The notes beneath the pieces are model-generated. The model made no database searches and was not told where the DNA came from. It saw nothing but the letters and a program-made list of their open reading frames with translations. Source: Xiphydria camelus (lineage: Eukaryota > Arthropoda > Insecta > Hymenoptera > Xiphydriidae). Taken from it: a DNA stretch of 64,000 nt. The stretch's first letter is position 1, and each line of letters starts with the position of its first letter. Shown in pieces: positions 1-12,363 of the stretch. Made by a program: the position numbers and the translations under genes. The stretch covers positions 258,001 through 322,000 of the forward strand of contig OY783192.1 in the NCBI GenBank assembly GCA_963678675.1. Direction: 5' to 3'.

Positions 1-431
1 GGTAGGCACGCTGGAATAACATTGCTCCTCTCTTATATATCTCCCCGAGGAAGCTTCCATCCAATAAAATATTCAAATGTCACACACCTAAAGTTCTCTA
101 GCAAGAATGATAGAAGGGCTCTCGTTGCTCAATAGAACTCTCGCGAGAGAGGATTCTACGTTGAACAAGTGCCAGAAGGAATTTGAAATAATCCCTCGAG
201 AAGCGCTCTCTGCTTTGCATAAGTTAGAATATCCAATTTGATTCGTATAATCGATTTGTTATACACACGGTACGCGAAGAAGCTTATTACATCGATGATT
301 ATACGAGTATTGAAGCGTAATTTAAAATAAAATTACGCGCGATAAGCGGTAATGATTATTCATTTTATTTTACAATTTATATGGTCAGTATCAAATACAG
401 AAATTGTTATATTATTCGATTATTCGAGGTG
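1..431. other. 3' flank of COMMD2, no further gene
   Basis: A+T-rich flank downstream of the COMMD2 stop codon. Apart from the poly(A) signal at 364-369 on the minus strand I see no exon, repeat or RNA gene here. Confidence 0.6.
364..369 (-). terminator. COMMD2 poly(A) signal
   Basis: TTTATT on the plus strand reads AATAAA on the minus strand, about 63 bases past the COMMD2 stop codon. Position and hexamer fit the cleavage signal of that gene. A second A+T-rich stretch follows, so the exact cleavage point is unknown. Confidence 0.55.
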
Positions 432-1596
432 TCATGACTTCGTAATTCTCGCGATCCTACGTATATGCTGGCTCCGACCGTCCTGCAGAGCTGCGTCCAG
501 CTCCTGCGTTAGGTGAAGCAAATTAGTTGGATCCGTTTGTAAGAGCACGTGTTCGGTGGCGTTAGGACTTTCGGAATTCTTTAGACACAAGTCCAGAGTG
601 ACGAGTGGCGTGACTTGATGGAGCGTCGATCTCGATGCGATCTGTAAAATTTACGTTACAGGATCAAAGGATAGAACCCTGTCGGATTCCACCATACCCA
701 AAAAAATACTGAAATATTACGGTATGTTTCGGAATTTTTTATACTCATTCATTTTTTAAGTACGAATAGCGTGTTTTATTGGAATGTTACCCGTATTATT
801 GTAACCATACTCGAATTATACTAAAATACCGAAAAAATGCGTATGATCGAATCCACCGGAGAATTCTATCGAGTATAAAATATGCTAATGATTTGACGAA
901 TACCTGAGCTTCGAATCTCCACTCCATGTTTTGATATCGTGGCAATTCGATACCGATGCTTGATAGAGCCTCCGATATTTCCGTTTTCTTCGCAATATAG
1001 AGTTTGCAAAGTACAGCTTCCTTCTCTTCGACAAAACCCAAAGAGACGACAAAGGCTTTAAAGTCTTCGTCGTTTAACTGAAATATAAGACGCATATTGG
1101 AATAATTTTATACATTTACAAGATTGCAATGCAATGGTACTCTATCTCTCGATCGTCTTTTAAAAGCTGTAAAATGGAAAATGAACCTTGCTTTTACAGC
1201 TCTCCAACAACAAATTTACGAGACCTTCCACCGTACTTTTAATGACTTCCGGCTCCACTTCCAGTTTCTCTGTAATAAAACCACATAAATACGTCATATC
1301 GGGTAAAACTACTGAATCGATTAACGTACAAAGTTTTAACGTCTGCCCTGTACTTTTGAAACTTACGTGCGGCTGCATTGTAAAGCTTAAAATTCGGTCC
1401 CCTCTGCAAATAGTCCAAAGCCAATTTACAGAAATCCTGCAACACTGCAACATTAATTACGGATGAGTCGTAAAATTTAGAGCGAAGTTTTCGAAAAAAA
1501 ATCATTATCCGTGGAGACGCTCCGTTTACCTTGCGACGTTTGTTCCACCAGGAAGATCAAATGCCTCTTGTGATCTACATTGAGTTTTAGCAGCAT
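432..1596 (-). CDS. COMMD2: COMM domain-containing protein 2, complete, five exons
   Basis: Coding exons on the minus strand are 1596-1530, 1444-1367, 1269-1187, 1077-904 and 641-432, each joined by GT..AG introns. Together they give 612 bases, or 203 residues plus stop; the vertebrate protein has about 199. The start MLLKLNVDHKRHL and the segment LALDYLQRG align without a gap to the family's N-terminal helical domain. The fourth exon carries the LP-Y-x-x-x-EWR motif that opens the COMM domain, and the last exon holds the rest of it (IASRSTLHQVTPLVTLDL). COMMD2 belongs to the ten-member COMMD ring that joins CCDC22/CCDC93 in the Commander complex, which recycles membrane cargo from endosomes and affects NF-kB and cullin regulation. 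Introns are short (75-262 bases). The gene appears intact, with no frameshift. Identification is from sequence pattern memory; splice sites were read by eye. Confidence 0.93.
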
Positions 1597-2250
1597 TGTC
1601 CCCACTCCTCGCCGAATGCTATCTCAACAATAACGTAGAATGGCAGCAGAAGTGAAATAAGATTTCCGAAAAAGAACTTGGAACGCACTTGACAGGTGAC
1701 AGATGTGTAAACAAACATTCCTACACATGAGCGAAATATCACGTGACCGGACTATTCCCTGCCGCATGATTTGAAATCGTCGAAGCTCGCCTCAAATAGA
1801 TTCATCTTCATTGTTTTTATTAACTAAGAATCAGGGAATCGAAGAAATTAATCGACAAAATGAACGAATTTAATCGAAGACTGTTATTCTACGAAGCTTT
1901 TTTCAAATAGAGCTTGCATAGTGACGCCCTCTGCCGAGCGGCTGCAGTACTTTGCAATTGAAATCCGCACTGCCAAATGCTGCCAAAGAAGATAGGTACA
2001 CGCGGCGTGTGTACTGTTCACCGACGTAATGCAGTTCAATTACTAATCGCAATAGATTAGACGGCTTATCGGAACATCGCGAAAAACACCAAAGGCTCGC
2101 GTACTTTAATCCCGTAGGATTTTCGCGATTCATTCGTAATTGACCTTCCCGCAGATCGACGAGAAATGTTTACACGAAATGGGGGTCAAGTCGCGGTAGT
2201 TTAAATAAGATTCCACGATCCATCAATGCCGCAGAGTAGTAGAACCGAAA
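1597..2250. promoter_or_regulatory. probable divergent promoter
   Basis: About 650 bases separate the COMMD2 start codon (minus strand) from the 5' exon of the plus-strand transcript that encodes the ORF at 2566. No coding sequence is convincing in between, so the two head-to-head genes probably share a promoter region. I see no clear TATA box; the real transcription starts are unknown. This is inferred from gene arrangement only. Confidence 0.4.
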
Positions 2251-2565
2251 GAAAGTGAGAAGAGTTTTGTTTTCCTTCGTTGCATTTGCGCGATCTCGTT
2301 AGACTTTGTCGGAAAGAATCACGCGTCTCGCGTTTGTGTGGCTCTATCGCGTTCTAGTGTCTTATCGGGCTCTCGTTCAATTTCGGACCGCAACCACGTG
2401 TACGTTACTTTGAACTGAGGAAAAAAAATGTAAGTTGAAAAAGTTTTTTTTCTCTCAATTAATTCGCGCCATCGATAGTAATTCTACCCTCCGGCGACGT
2501 TTTCAGGAGCATTTTGTGCATGGCTCTTATGTAACTTTCAGGCGTTTCGTCGAGCTATCGGTCGA

Positions 2566-2970
2566 ATGATGTTATTGCTCGATGATATAGAATTGGAATG
2601 CGTAGATGTAGAGTGTTCAAGGCGATATGAATATTTGCATACGAATGTTCTTGAGTTCAATAAGAACTTCGAGTTACAGGCGATGAATGAGTTGAATAGC
2701 GATGAACTACTATCGGCTTGGCGATTACCATCGATTCGTGCAATTACTGCAACGAATACTGAGAACGTCGATGGCTTGAGTACTTAAACTTGAGAGATTT
2801 TATGGTAATTCGTTATTATTTAGAAACAGGACAAATGGCATCCAACAATTAAGTAATAATAAGAATATGGAATGATAGAAGGCATTGATTATGATCCAAA
2901 CTTGGTCTTAACTCCGGTTCGGAATGCTGCTCTGAATTGGAACGAGGATGAAACAACTGTAGAGCTCTGA
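2566..2970 (+). CDS. small acidic protein, unrecognised
   Basis: An acceptor (AACTTTCAG, ending 2541) is followed by ATG at 2566. Reading straight on gives 73 residues to a stop at 2785-2787, starting MMLLLDDIELECVDVECSRR. The protein is acidic and has no membrane segment or motif that I know. Alternatively, a weak donor after 2779 and an acceptor ending 2878 remove a 99-base intron with stops and join in frame to GIDYDPNLVLTPVRN...TTVEL*, giving 101 residues and ending at 2970. I slightly prefer the spliced form because the second segment looks coding and lies before an AATAAA at 3047-3052. A likely 5' non-coding exon ends near 2429 (GTAAGT donor). It faces away from COMMD2. I cannot assign a function; it could be a fast-evolving insect gene or a non-coding transcript. 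Confidence 0.4.
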
Positions 2971-3046
2971 GATGAAATCTGAAGTCTCTCACTAAATGTT
3001 ATTCTTAAGAATAACTATATGACTTGATGTGTATCAAGTATTACAA

Positions 3047-3052
3047 AATAAA
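3047..3052 (+). terminator. poly(A) signal of the 2566 transcript
   Basis: AATAAA on the plus strand, about 77 bases after the second candidate stop codon, consistent with the 3' end of the small divergent gene. Confidence 0.45.
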
Positions 3053-3181
3053 TACATTGAGAAAATTAGTTTTAAAACTCTCAATATTCGAGCTCAATGA
3101 ACGGACGTTTTCAGAAATGTTCTTTTGGTGTTTATACTTCATTTATAAACTGAATATTGTCATAATAAGTTTAATACAGCC

Positions 3182-3277
3182 ATAAACTCTCACAACTGGC
3201 AACGTGAAATTTGTATAAATTTGATAGCCAGTTTGAATTGGAGTTTCTCAGACCCCACAACGTCAGTTGAGTGTTAA
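3182..3277 (-). mobile_element. piggyBac-like miniature element, TTAA family 1, copy A
   Basis: On the minus strand it begins TTAACACTCAACTGACG and ends near GCCAGTTGTGAGAGTTTA, so the ends are inverted copies. It aligns along its whole length to 31951-32047, including the internal GTGGGGTC and ATTTCACG blocks. TTAA at one end is intact; at the other it has decayed to TTAT. TTAA targets with such ends are typical of piggyBac-type elements; the superfamily is an inference, since no transposase is present. Confidence 0.6.
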
Positions 3278-3330
3278 AAGAATGAAGGAAATGGCATTTT
3301 TCATTAGTTATAGATGTCCACTTTAGATCT

Positions 3331-3511
3331 CAGAACGCGTGCCATAGGAATTGTACGAGTTGGAGTGAGAACACTTGGCGAATGCATAAGAGCCTCTCTG
3401 TCGCACACACTCCAATTGGACTTAGAATAAGGAAATGTGCGACAGAGAGGCTTTTGTCCACTTGCCACATATTCTCACTCACACTCGTACAATTCCTATG
3501 GCACGCGTTCT
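3331..3511. mobile_element. fold-back element, about 180 bases
   Basis: The ends CAGAACGCGTGCCATAGGAA and its complement (3492-3511) form long inverted arms. The inner parts also pair (GAGCCTCTCTGTCGCACA against TGTGCGACAGAGAGGC), leaving a loop near 3400-3435. It has no coding capacity. It abuts the interrupted repeat that starts at about 3530, so the region is composite. Confidence 0.7.
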
Positions 3512-3529
3512 GAAATCCACCCTGTATGT

Positions 3530-3898
3530 ATGCATATTGCATGGATTCAGAAAACAGCGCCACCTGAAATGGTTTTTTGTTGCCAAAATAGGGGACTATA
3601 AATTCACTATATATGCGGGGCGTTTCGCTCAGGAATGTCATGACGGGTGTGACCTAATTTGCCCATGCTTGTCCCACCGACCAAAGATGGGTTGACGGCA
3701 TAAGTATTGACCGACAGTCAGAACTTGATTGCCAGTCAATACTTATGCCGTCAACCCATCATTGATCGGCGGGACAAGTATAAGCAAGTTAGACCACACC
3801 CCCGCCATGAATAACTGAGCGGAAAACCCTGTATATACACGCAGAACACAAACAAAAGCTACAGTCGTGAAAGTACACAATTAGCGTATAGGTCTGAT
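3530..3898 (+). repeat. interspersed repeat, copy A, split by a nested insertion
   Basis: The outer parts (about 3530-3614 and 3832-3898) align to 28694-28846: both contain a CGCCACC block, then GGCAAAA/TGCCAAAA-like sequence, then ACACAAACAAAAGCTACAG and GTGAAGGTACACA-like sequence. In the second copy these parts are adjacent. Here they are separated by the fold-back at 3615-3831, which must have inserted later. Confidence 0.6.
3615..3831. mobile_element. nested fold-back element
   Basis: Two arms of roughly 100 bases are inverted copies: CTTGTCCCACCGACCA and GATGGGTTGACGGCATAAGT on the left match the complement of the right arm. The ends resemble GGGGCGTTTCGCTCA and TGAGCGGAAAACCCT. The empty site is seen at about 28775, where TATATATGTATACA is uninterrupted, so a TA-rich target was probably duplicated. 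No coding sequence. Confidence 0.65.
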
Positions 3899-6800
3899 AA
3901 AACGTCTAACTGACAGTCATTCAAATATACGAAGCTACTCAAGGCTATTCAACACACTTTCCCGTATAATTAATTTGCTTGGCACCCATCCGCTAGGACA
4001 TGCCTAGGTATGATGAGTTCCGGCGAAAATTACGGAATTGTCCGTTGCCACGGTAAGCGGACAAGGATATCTGTGGTTGCCACGACAACGAAACTAGGTG
4101 CCTATAGCAACGGGGTTACTGTGGCAACGGGTCGGGGAATCCCCTTAGAAACGGGGTTGAGGAACCTCCATAAGCAATGAGGCTTGTTATTCGGAATTAG
4201 TGTCGGATTAGGAATTCGAGTCAATTCTGTAGGACGTTTTTTGGAATTTCTTGAAGAGCAACCAACAAACGCACAACCAGCGACTATATGATTCTGATCG
4301 ATCCGTTTTGGATGAAAAAAAAAATCTGTTTTTTATTAAAAATTTAGGATAGAGTACGAAGTCGAAATTATATGCATATTTTGTTTATTCTTTCACTGTA
4401 CGCATATAGATTTTCCATCTCAGAGAACGAAACTAATTAATAAACCAGAATACACAGTTATACTATACGCGTATAAAGTGGAAGGTAGGTAATGGTTCCA
4501 TTATAACCTAATGACTATTATTTCCGTTTGATAGCACAAGGCTCATAGCCTTTTAGAAAGGAAGGGGAGCTCATATGTGCATTCCTGCTACTGGTTCTCA
4601 CGTTACCCGGTAATAAAAGTACGAGAACGTCGATATGATGTAATCTAAGACCTATGCCGCGATTGGCTGTTGGCGAAGACGAGCCTCCAAGTTCGTTTCA
4701 TCCGATGACCCTTATATCACGGCTACCCACTAGATTCGCAATCTACTTTATTAGCAGGTTTCGTTTCGCTAATATAAATGTTATAGTAATCTATTAGGAT
4801 TGGCAAGCGTTGCAAAAGTTTAGCCTTTAGCGAACAAATTATTGAGGAAAACGGGGCCACTTCAATTAGGTAGGAGGTTTTATGAATGAGGTTCCCAATT
4901 GACGCCGTATATGAAAGTTTAGAAATCCACGATTTCATGAATATTTTGCGCGTTGTCGCCGTAGACAGAGAGACACGGCGTAAACGGATTCGCATTTTAA
5001 TTCTTCACCGCAGAGTGTTTGAGACTAAAATCTCGATGTAAAACTTATTAGTCTGTGACGACTTATAAATTTTTAAGTAAACGTTAGCAAATGGAGCGTG
5101 ACACGAGAGCATTCGGTGGGACCATCATGAATCATCCTGTGAAAAACGTTACATCATTTCCTACTACCAATGAATTTATCAAATATATTTTTCCACTTTT
5201 TTTTAACAATGGAGGCGAGGACATATAAAAAGAGGACAAACAGGTCCCCGTGTCGACCGGAAGTTATTGAATTATGTATACTCTATAACTTTTAGAAAAA
5301 ATTGCTATGACTCCGATATTCATAAATATTAAATTATATTATTAAATAGGGATTATAACGTTACAATTTCGAGAATTAAAAAAAAATCTTAATACGTGAT
5401 ACTTACAGCAGAAGTACAATATTATGTTCATGTGCAGAAATTTATTGCAGAACGAAATAGTAAGACCAATTCTAGATCTGTTTTATTATTTTTTCGCACG
5501 ACTTTAAAAAACGTTTTAATTTGGAATGATTTCTCTGTTATGTCCAGCAGTCTTTTCGCAGATGCAATAGAGCCCGAGGACTGCAACGCATCCTCGCTAA
5601 GTTCTTCTTATGCCACTTCTTTTGTATTTCTTGACAAAAGCGACGAAATGTCACTCTGTACTTCTGTCTAATAATATAATTTACGTAACTATACTTCTGT
5701 CGTAACACTAATTGCCTCAATTAATCGTGGTGTTGACTCGTTCGAAGGTGATTTTTATTTTCAATCATCCGTTCAGATCTAACCAGTAGTTACCGCGACA
5801 ATATAGGTACTCAAATTAACCACTGATTAAATCTCGGTATAGTATTATGTCATTCTGGATGTGACAGTAGTAATAACTGAACCTGCAACTCATTTGCTGT
5901 TACGTACAGTGTTTTTACATCGCAGGAACCATGCACTGTTCAAACGAACGCAGAAACTATTGTAATTCTTTTTACGATCGGATACCCACTAACCAGCTAC
6001 TCGAATCTGAGCTAAATTTATCATTAGCCGAGTAGTGCAAGCAGGGCTCGCATCGTGACAATTTCAACATGCATTCCACGAATGGTTATTTTCGCGCTAC
6101 ATAGGGATGGCACGTTACTGTGTAGTATGCTCAGCACTTAATATACTGTTTGTGTTACTCTAGCAAGTGTACTTTCGAACGAACGCTCCTAGTAATAGAG
6201 AACTATAGAGGTAGATATTTGTTGAAGTAAAAAAAATGTAACTGGTACACATCTAGCGACGCATTTTATTAGATTCTTAGTGGAAAATAGTACTTATGAA
6301 CTAATCAATATACTACACAATCTCAAGTGCAAATTGTACACCATATTTCTCAGATTATACTACGATGCATTTTCGGAGTATTATTTAATAGTATTTCTGC
6401 GCGAAAGAGGTAGAATATAAAAACCACGAGTCCCTGTAACAAGTGTACCTACCGGAACATAGACCGGAGTAAGCTAAATTATCTGATTGTAGGGCAGAGC
6501 TGCCCCTTCGATCAGGTAACTCACCTTACACCGATACATACGGTGGAATATATCCTATAGGGATTCGTAGTTTTTGTATTCATTCATGTTATTTAAGCGT
6601 ATGCGTCTTAATATCTGCGCACGGGGTATTATATATATATATATATATAATGTACGAAGAATCTCATTACCTGGAATATGGCGGTACAACGTATCCTTGC
6701 TTGAACCTTGTATCATGATTTCGCGGGTCATTCTCATACGCGTCGCCTGCCGGACTTTATGTCGCAAGGCGGAAGTCGATTTGCGTTATCGGATAAGTAA

Positions 6801-7023
6801 AGGGGAACGAATTTATACGAGAATGATGAAGGATTTATCACACAATAAATGCATAGACAAACAAATCACGCGTCTTTCTGGAAACTACGAAAACAGATAG
6901 GTAATGCTTTGCAATACTTTAAAGATTGCTATTATCGTAGCAAAGAGTTGAAATAAAGGGAGATCGATAAAAATAGAAAGAAGTGCATCCTTCTTATAAA
7001 AAATTAGATTTGTTTCAAAAGAA
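3899..7023. other. unassigned A+T-rich DNA
   Basis: No exon with both convincing splice sites and protein-like content was found on either strand. A short (TA)n tract lies near 6630-6650. Open frames here are short and lack family resemblance. Confidence 0.5.
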
Positions 7024-7100
7024 GGATGAAATGGGGCGAGTTAGCCCCTCGTTACCACGGAAAGTAACGAGAACAAGGGGCCAACTTACTCCATTTCACC
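7024..7100 (+). repeat. GGCCCC-hairpin family, copy 1
   Basis: The inverted arms GGATGAAATGGGGCGAGTTA and the complement ending CCATTTCACC enclose GCCCCTCGTTAC...AAGGGGCC. The centre reads CCACGGAAAGTAACGAG. An alternative inner stem CTCGTTAC/GTAACGAG competes with the outer stem. It shares core arms and centre with six other sites in the window. Confidence 0.8.
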
Positions 7101-8226
7101 TTACTTAGAAGTATTCGGGAAAATTCCGAAAAAACTCATAAGTATCCTGAGAATATCGGTATCAATATTTACTGAGATGAAGTCAATCTTTTCCGAAATA
7201 CTGATTTAAAGAATAGGAAAAAGCTACTTTGCAATCGCTCTGTACTTCAACTCGAGTCGCGGTATACTTGCGGATATATTTAGCGAATCTAATTTTGGTA
7301 CAGCGACAGGACGCCTATTCGAGCCTAAGAAGGCACTTAAAAATAGCGTTAAACTCATTTGACCTCTCGGTATTTCCAAACAGTCGCAATTTCTAGGATT
7401 CGCACTTAAATTCGCGATATTCGAAACACATCATCGCCCGACTTCACGGTAAATAACGAAATAGGAGAAAATTGCCAAGCCAGCTAACGCTAGCCGCGTC
7501 TCTAGCCTCCTATGCTTTCTTCCGGCCAGTTTCCCGGAGGTCTTTTATGCGAACGATATAACGATTCAAGGACGATCGAAAGAGTATCTCGCGAGAAACG
7601 CGTGTAACGATTTACCGGCACGCATTCTCTTCGACCTTCTCCGATCGAACAAAGGCAAACAAACGTTCGCGGTGTAAAAAAGCATACGTGCGAAAAGTAT
7701 AAGTTCTCGTATCGTTGCGTTATCGTAACAAGATTATGTGATCGATGCCTTGTAAAACGTTGAAGTCTTCATTTTCGAACTTTACTAATTACTGTTCTCT
7801 TTTACGAACATACGTCGAACATTTTTTTACAAGACATTATCTGTGACGTATGTAAGCCGATCATTTACATATCAGATTAGATTTTGCTCGCCGTTCGACC
7901 ATGCTTTATTGGCACTTCACGTATATTTTTATTTCGAGGATCTTGCAGGACGTATGAATCAGACGACTCTCTCAAGAGTTTGTAATCCCTTGGCATCCAC
8001 GTGTGGCGGCAATCGAAGCATTTTTATATCAGTTGCAGCGTGCGATTTTTTTAATCGCAGTTTTTGAAAAATTTTAATACATTATCCCAATAATTTGTAA
8101 GCGTCCAGTTTGATACACAGTTGTACTTTGTTAAAACATTTGCGAAATGTACTTTAAAAGATTAGAAACTTTAAACACCGTTTAATAATGCTTCTTCTGT
8201 GTTAGCATGTTGAAAGAAATCTTTAT

Positions 8227-8439
8227 TTAACCCTTTCGCTACGGACGGTTTCTCCGCCACGGTGATTTTTCGCAATATGCGACTAATGTCTGAAAACACT
8301 AGATTTTAAAATTCGTTCAATAACAAGCGTGTGTCATTCTTTTCAAAAACACCATACCTCCCTGCCGGGCTCTGTACAACACGCGGCATCTTATGGAGAG
8401 AGCGACTATTATAGTCGCCCGTAGTAGCGAAAGGGTTAA
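8227..8439. mobile_element. piggyBac-like miniature element, TTAA family 2
   Basis: 213 bases bounded by perfect TTAA on both sides, with inverted ends CCCTTTCGCTACGG and CGTAGTAGCGAAAGGG. This is the classic arrangement of a non-autonomous piggyBac derivative (TTAA target, CCC..GGG ends). No transposase frame is present; the interior is A+T-rich. Confidence 0.75.
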
Positions 8440-8894
8440 CGAATCTTAGGCGCGAGACCTAAAGGTTAACCAACCATTCACACGGAAGTTAATCGGCGAA
8501 GCTCCCTCTCTCTCACACTTCTAAGTTCATAGTGTAATGAGATAAAAAAGTAATCCCCACATCAAATATCTAATCAACTTCCTCAGGGTTTCCTTTCATT
8601 GTATATCTAATGATCTCACGTTGTTGAATCTTTCAATATTCTTGATTCCTTTTATAATGCTCTCGATTTTGTACGGATATATCCTTATTATTTCAATAAT
8701 ATACGTTACGTAATAAGTTACGTGAAAATGTTAGACTACCACTTATCATTATTATTCGTCGATAAATATTTTAACGATCGTTTGTATCAGATCAAAAGGA
8801 TACATAGAAATGAATAATAATTTGTTGGGTATTTTGTTAGATTTATAAATTAAGCTTATGAAAAACTAAACTCACACTGTATTTGATTCTGTCG

Positions 8895-9530
8895 ATTAAT
8901 CCTCAAATGCTACACCACAAGTTTGCACCACTCGTAGCTACTCGATGTATACATACATACATTTTCCACACCGATTCTCAGCCACATAAAAGATGAAACT
9001 ATCCCAAAAAGCAACAAACAATCAAGTTATACGAGTTTAATAATTCTACCAAATTCCAATGTGACAAAAAATATAATTAAAACGATACGATTACTCCGTG
9101 ATTTGTGAGAAGATTGGTTTTTAATTTCCCAAAATTGTTGCATTTTCGTATAAATTGATTTTTATTCATTTTTTGGAATACATTAGTTTTTTGAGCGGTT
9201 AAAGTGGCGTGGAATCCCCGTATATGGACCCCGCCGGTTGTCCCGCGTTTAACTTTTGTTCTTTACAATGAAATCGAATGATTTAGTATATTATCAAATT
9301 AGGGTAGGAAAGATTGAAGAATGCGATAAAATTAATAGATTACGAAAATTTAAATTTCATTTCTTCGGAAATGGCAATTTCTGAAGTTACGCTCGTGAAA
9401 TATCACTTCTTTCTTCGGAACAGTACAATTTTTAAAAATAATACAATCAAGTGAATCAAATGAAGAATTACAGAGGAGGGACGGCAATTTAAGGTAAGAA
9501 TGAACATTTTCGTCGATGGGGGGGGGGAGG
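8895..9530 (+). repeat. interspersed repeat family X, copy A
   Basis: Aligns in segments to the complement of about 12815-13447. Shared blocks include CAAGTTTGCACCACT, GTTTAACTTTTGTT, AATGAAATCGAATGA, ATATCACTTCTTTCTTC and AATTTAAGGTAAG. This copy carries about 260 extra bases (about 8950-9220) missing from copy B. A run of eleven G at about 9519-9529 lies near the end. No long frame is conserved between copies. Confidence 0.6.
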
Positions 9531-12290
9531 AGAACCAGCCACCCCGTGGTTTTAACTGTATTTGAGGGCGTAGAAAGTGCTCTAGTGCCATATATGCACC
9601 TACAAACATTTGAGGGTTAAAATGCATTCAAAAATCGCTCTGAGAAGTGTTACGTTAAAAACTAATATCGTTATACCTCATACATATGTACATCGAATGA
9701 TTAAGTCATTGATCTTGCTGTTTGTATTTTTGAGGGGCACTTAACCGATACTTTCAATTTCATTGAAACGAAACAACATATAAAATCGACACCTCTCTAA
9801 CAGAAGTACTTCGGCTTCCATTATAAGGGGTAAGTCAATCGCAAGGTTTTCATTTTTATTGCAACAAACCAGCCCGCATCGATATAATTAAGTAGAATTT
9901 AATTGACACAGTCTAGTGGAAATATCTTTGAAAACTGACCTACAAGCGGTCAAAACTCAAATGGTTCATCTTATCTTCTTCTTCCCGCAATTCTCAATCG
10001 ACTCGTTACAACCGCGCGGGAAATTTTGCGGGTGCGAAACATCTCCCGTAAAATTACTACGTCCCTGCAACTTCAGAACCTATCGTCCGTCACGCGACGG
10101 CCTTTCTGCTGACGACGTCGAGAAGTTTCGACTTCTCGTCCGTAATTTCATCACCACCGGACGGAGGCCCGCGCATCCCGAAAGGGGGGCAACTCGTCGT
10201 CATCGTCGCGCTGTTACCATGCGAGTTTACTGAGAAAAGGCGTAGTCGCGTTCTCGCTTGCGATTGGCCAGCCGCGGCGAGCCTCTATTTGACCGGTATG
10301 GCCTTCGCATTCCGCGTGATCCATAGGCGCCACCAGAGGTTCGCTTTTTTATACGGCCACCCATACCAACGGGACCACGAGCGAGCCCTCATCGCGTACC
10401 TATACTGACTGCCGTATACGCATTCATGTGCGATCACATGTCTCGCCTATTAATACTTATCTTATAGCGATACACGGTGGATCGCCTCATTTCTCAAGAG
10501 GCCTATCGCTATTCAACTTTGCAGGGGAGAAGGATTACCCCCCACTACGCTGCCTCGTTACGAGTAATGTAACCGCGTACATACGCGGATAGTGTGTCGA
10601 AGAGAGGGGAGCTTTAGTCTCCGAGGTGGGGTACCCCTACTGTGTGTGTATTGAGAATTCCCCCGGAGATACGTATGCGCGAACGCGCCTGAAAATAAAG
10701 AATCATACCTAGGTAGAGAAAAGTGGTAATTTCGCGTGATGGTTTTACCGAGAAAACGTTTTATATATCTACATGTACATTATAAGCGTATGCCTGAAAG
10801 ATCAGCACCCGAACGAATCGCCAAATAACGCCGCCGCCGAGTTTCATCCGCAAGTGCATTATTGGCGAGCGGTTAGCGCGCGTGAGAGCGGTCATAAGGC
10901 AACGCGTGCATGTATGTAGCTCTCCTGCGGACGTGACCGGAGTCTCGTCGAATGGCCTGGAAGAACGGACCACGCTGCAGCCCTGCGAAAGGATTCTCTC
11001 TCGCGGCGAGAGCGTAGAAACCACATCGCAGCAACGAATTGCTGTAAAATCTGTGCCACGGACGACGTATTCACGGACGCTTTTTGAAAATTGACCTTTC
11101 GCATTCGCGTTTCGTCTCCCCGCGCGTAGTGGAAGAAACGATAATTCGGGAAAAAAATTGTGCCGTTGCGACATTATCTATTCCAACGCACGCGCCGGCT
11201 CGATGCGCTTCAAGTTCTGAGTCGAGGTGATGGGAGAAGTTTGCGATTTTTATGTTTTTCAGGATAACCGTCGTTGATTATACTCACGGAGTATCGTACC
11301 GCGTCAGCAGGTGATTCTTTAAATGCAGTCCGGTTGAGTAATCAGTGATATATTATATACTGCAGGGCGATGGCAGGGTGTCTAGTGGTTCTTGAAATCT
11401 TCAAAATAGGTACTTGTAAAATATTTAAATTTTGCTCATTTCTAAAAAGTGCTGGAAATGTTTTTTTGTGGAATTATATATACCTATATTTTTGTTACTA
11501 GGCGAGATCATCGGGGCCAACTTCCCGCTTTGCTCTCTTTTATTACGAAAACTGAGTTCTAAGGGAAATGTCCAAATCAAAAGTGATTAATATTATAAGC
11601 CCAGCTAATAAATATATCGATGCTAGGGAAAATAATTTGAAAACTTCTATTTCTCCACAAAAGTCGAATTGGAAGTACGTATGTAATTCAAAGTAAAGCT
11701 CCACGCGAAACACGGTGTCGTCGTACGATGATCGATCGATCCTACACCTAATCCATTTAGCAATGACATAACAAACTAATCTGATCTTAACGATCATTAA
11801 GTCATCGGCGACCGAACGAAGGCTACCGCGGAAATATCCCGCATAACCGAGCAATAATTAGGGACATTCGCGACGTCTGAGTCAGTCGACCTGTCCTTCT
11901 CTCTGTCGGTGCCTGGCTCCGACGCGTCGCGTATTCCCTTGTCGATGGAGATGCCTAACGGATTACAAAAAAAAAACCGTGCGAATTTAATAATCCAGTC
12001 GCGCGCCACACCGCAGCACGTTCAAAGGCCACGCAGACGTCGTTCGCTAATGTGCTCGTCGCTTGCAAATGGAACGTTTCTTTTTTCGTCACTCCTTCGG
12101 ATAGGTACCTATGGAAAGTCCCCGGTAATTTGCATCATCCCGAGTCGCATGACCAGTCGTTAAGGGGGGCTTCGACGACCGGCGAATTTTTTTCCCCATA
12201 CTCTGTCGTATAGAGAGAAAGGAGATAAAAGATATCCCTCTCTTCTCGAACGCCGGCAACGATTAGACTACACGTTTTCGCCGATGTGTA
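9531..12290. other. unassigned DNA with a CpG-rich patch
   Basis: About 10.0-11.2 kb is GC- and CpG-richer than its surroundings, which opens frames on both strands. None has an ATG, splice signals and family resemblance together. It could be a regulatory island; I see no supporting motif. Confidence 0.4.
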
Positions 12291-12363
12291 GGTTGATGCG
12301 GGAAGTTGGCCCCTCGTTGCCATGGAAAGTAATGGGAACGAGAGGCCAACTTTCCGCGTCACC
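12291..12363 (+). repeat. GGCCCC-hairpin family, copy 2
   Basis: The arms GATGCGGGAAGTTGGCCCCT and AGAGGCCAACTTTCCGCGTC pair almost throughout. The centre CCATGGAAAGTAATGG forms a further inner stem, CCAT/ATGG. The outer flank differs from copy 1 yet still pairs with its own partner. Confidence 0.85.

Noticed and set aside
3600..3840. Regular spaced repeats considered as CRISPR-like
   Set aside because: They are inverted arms of a fold-back element, not direct repeats with unique spacers; the genome is eukaryotic.
10301..10420. Minus-strand ATGG|GTGGCC near 10361 as a possible Roc2 first-exon donor
   Set aside because: It lies downstream of the Roc2 exon on that strand and the sequence before it does not encode the expected CRVQVM-like segment.
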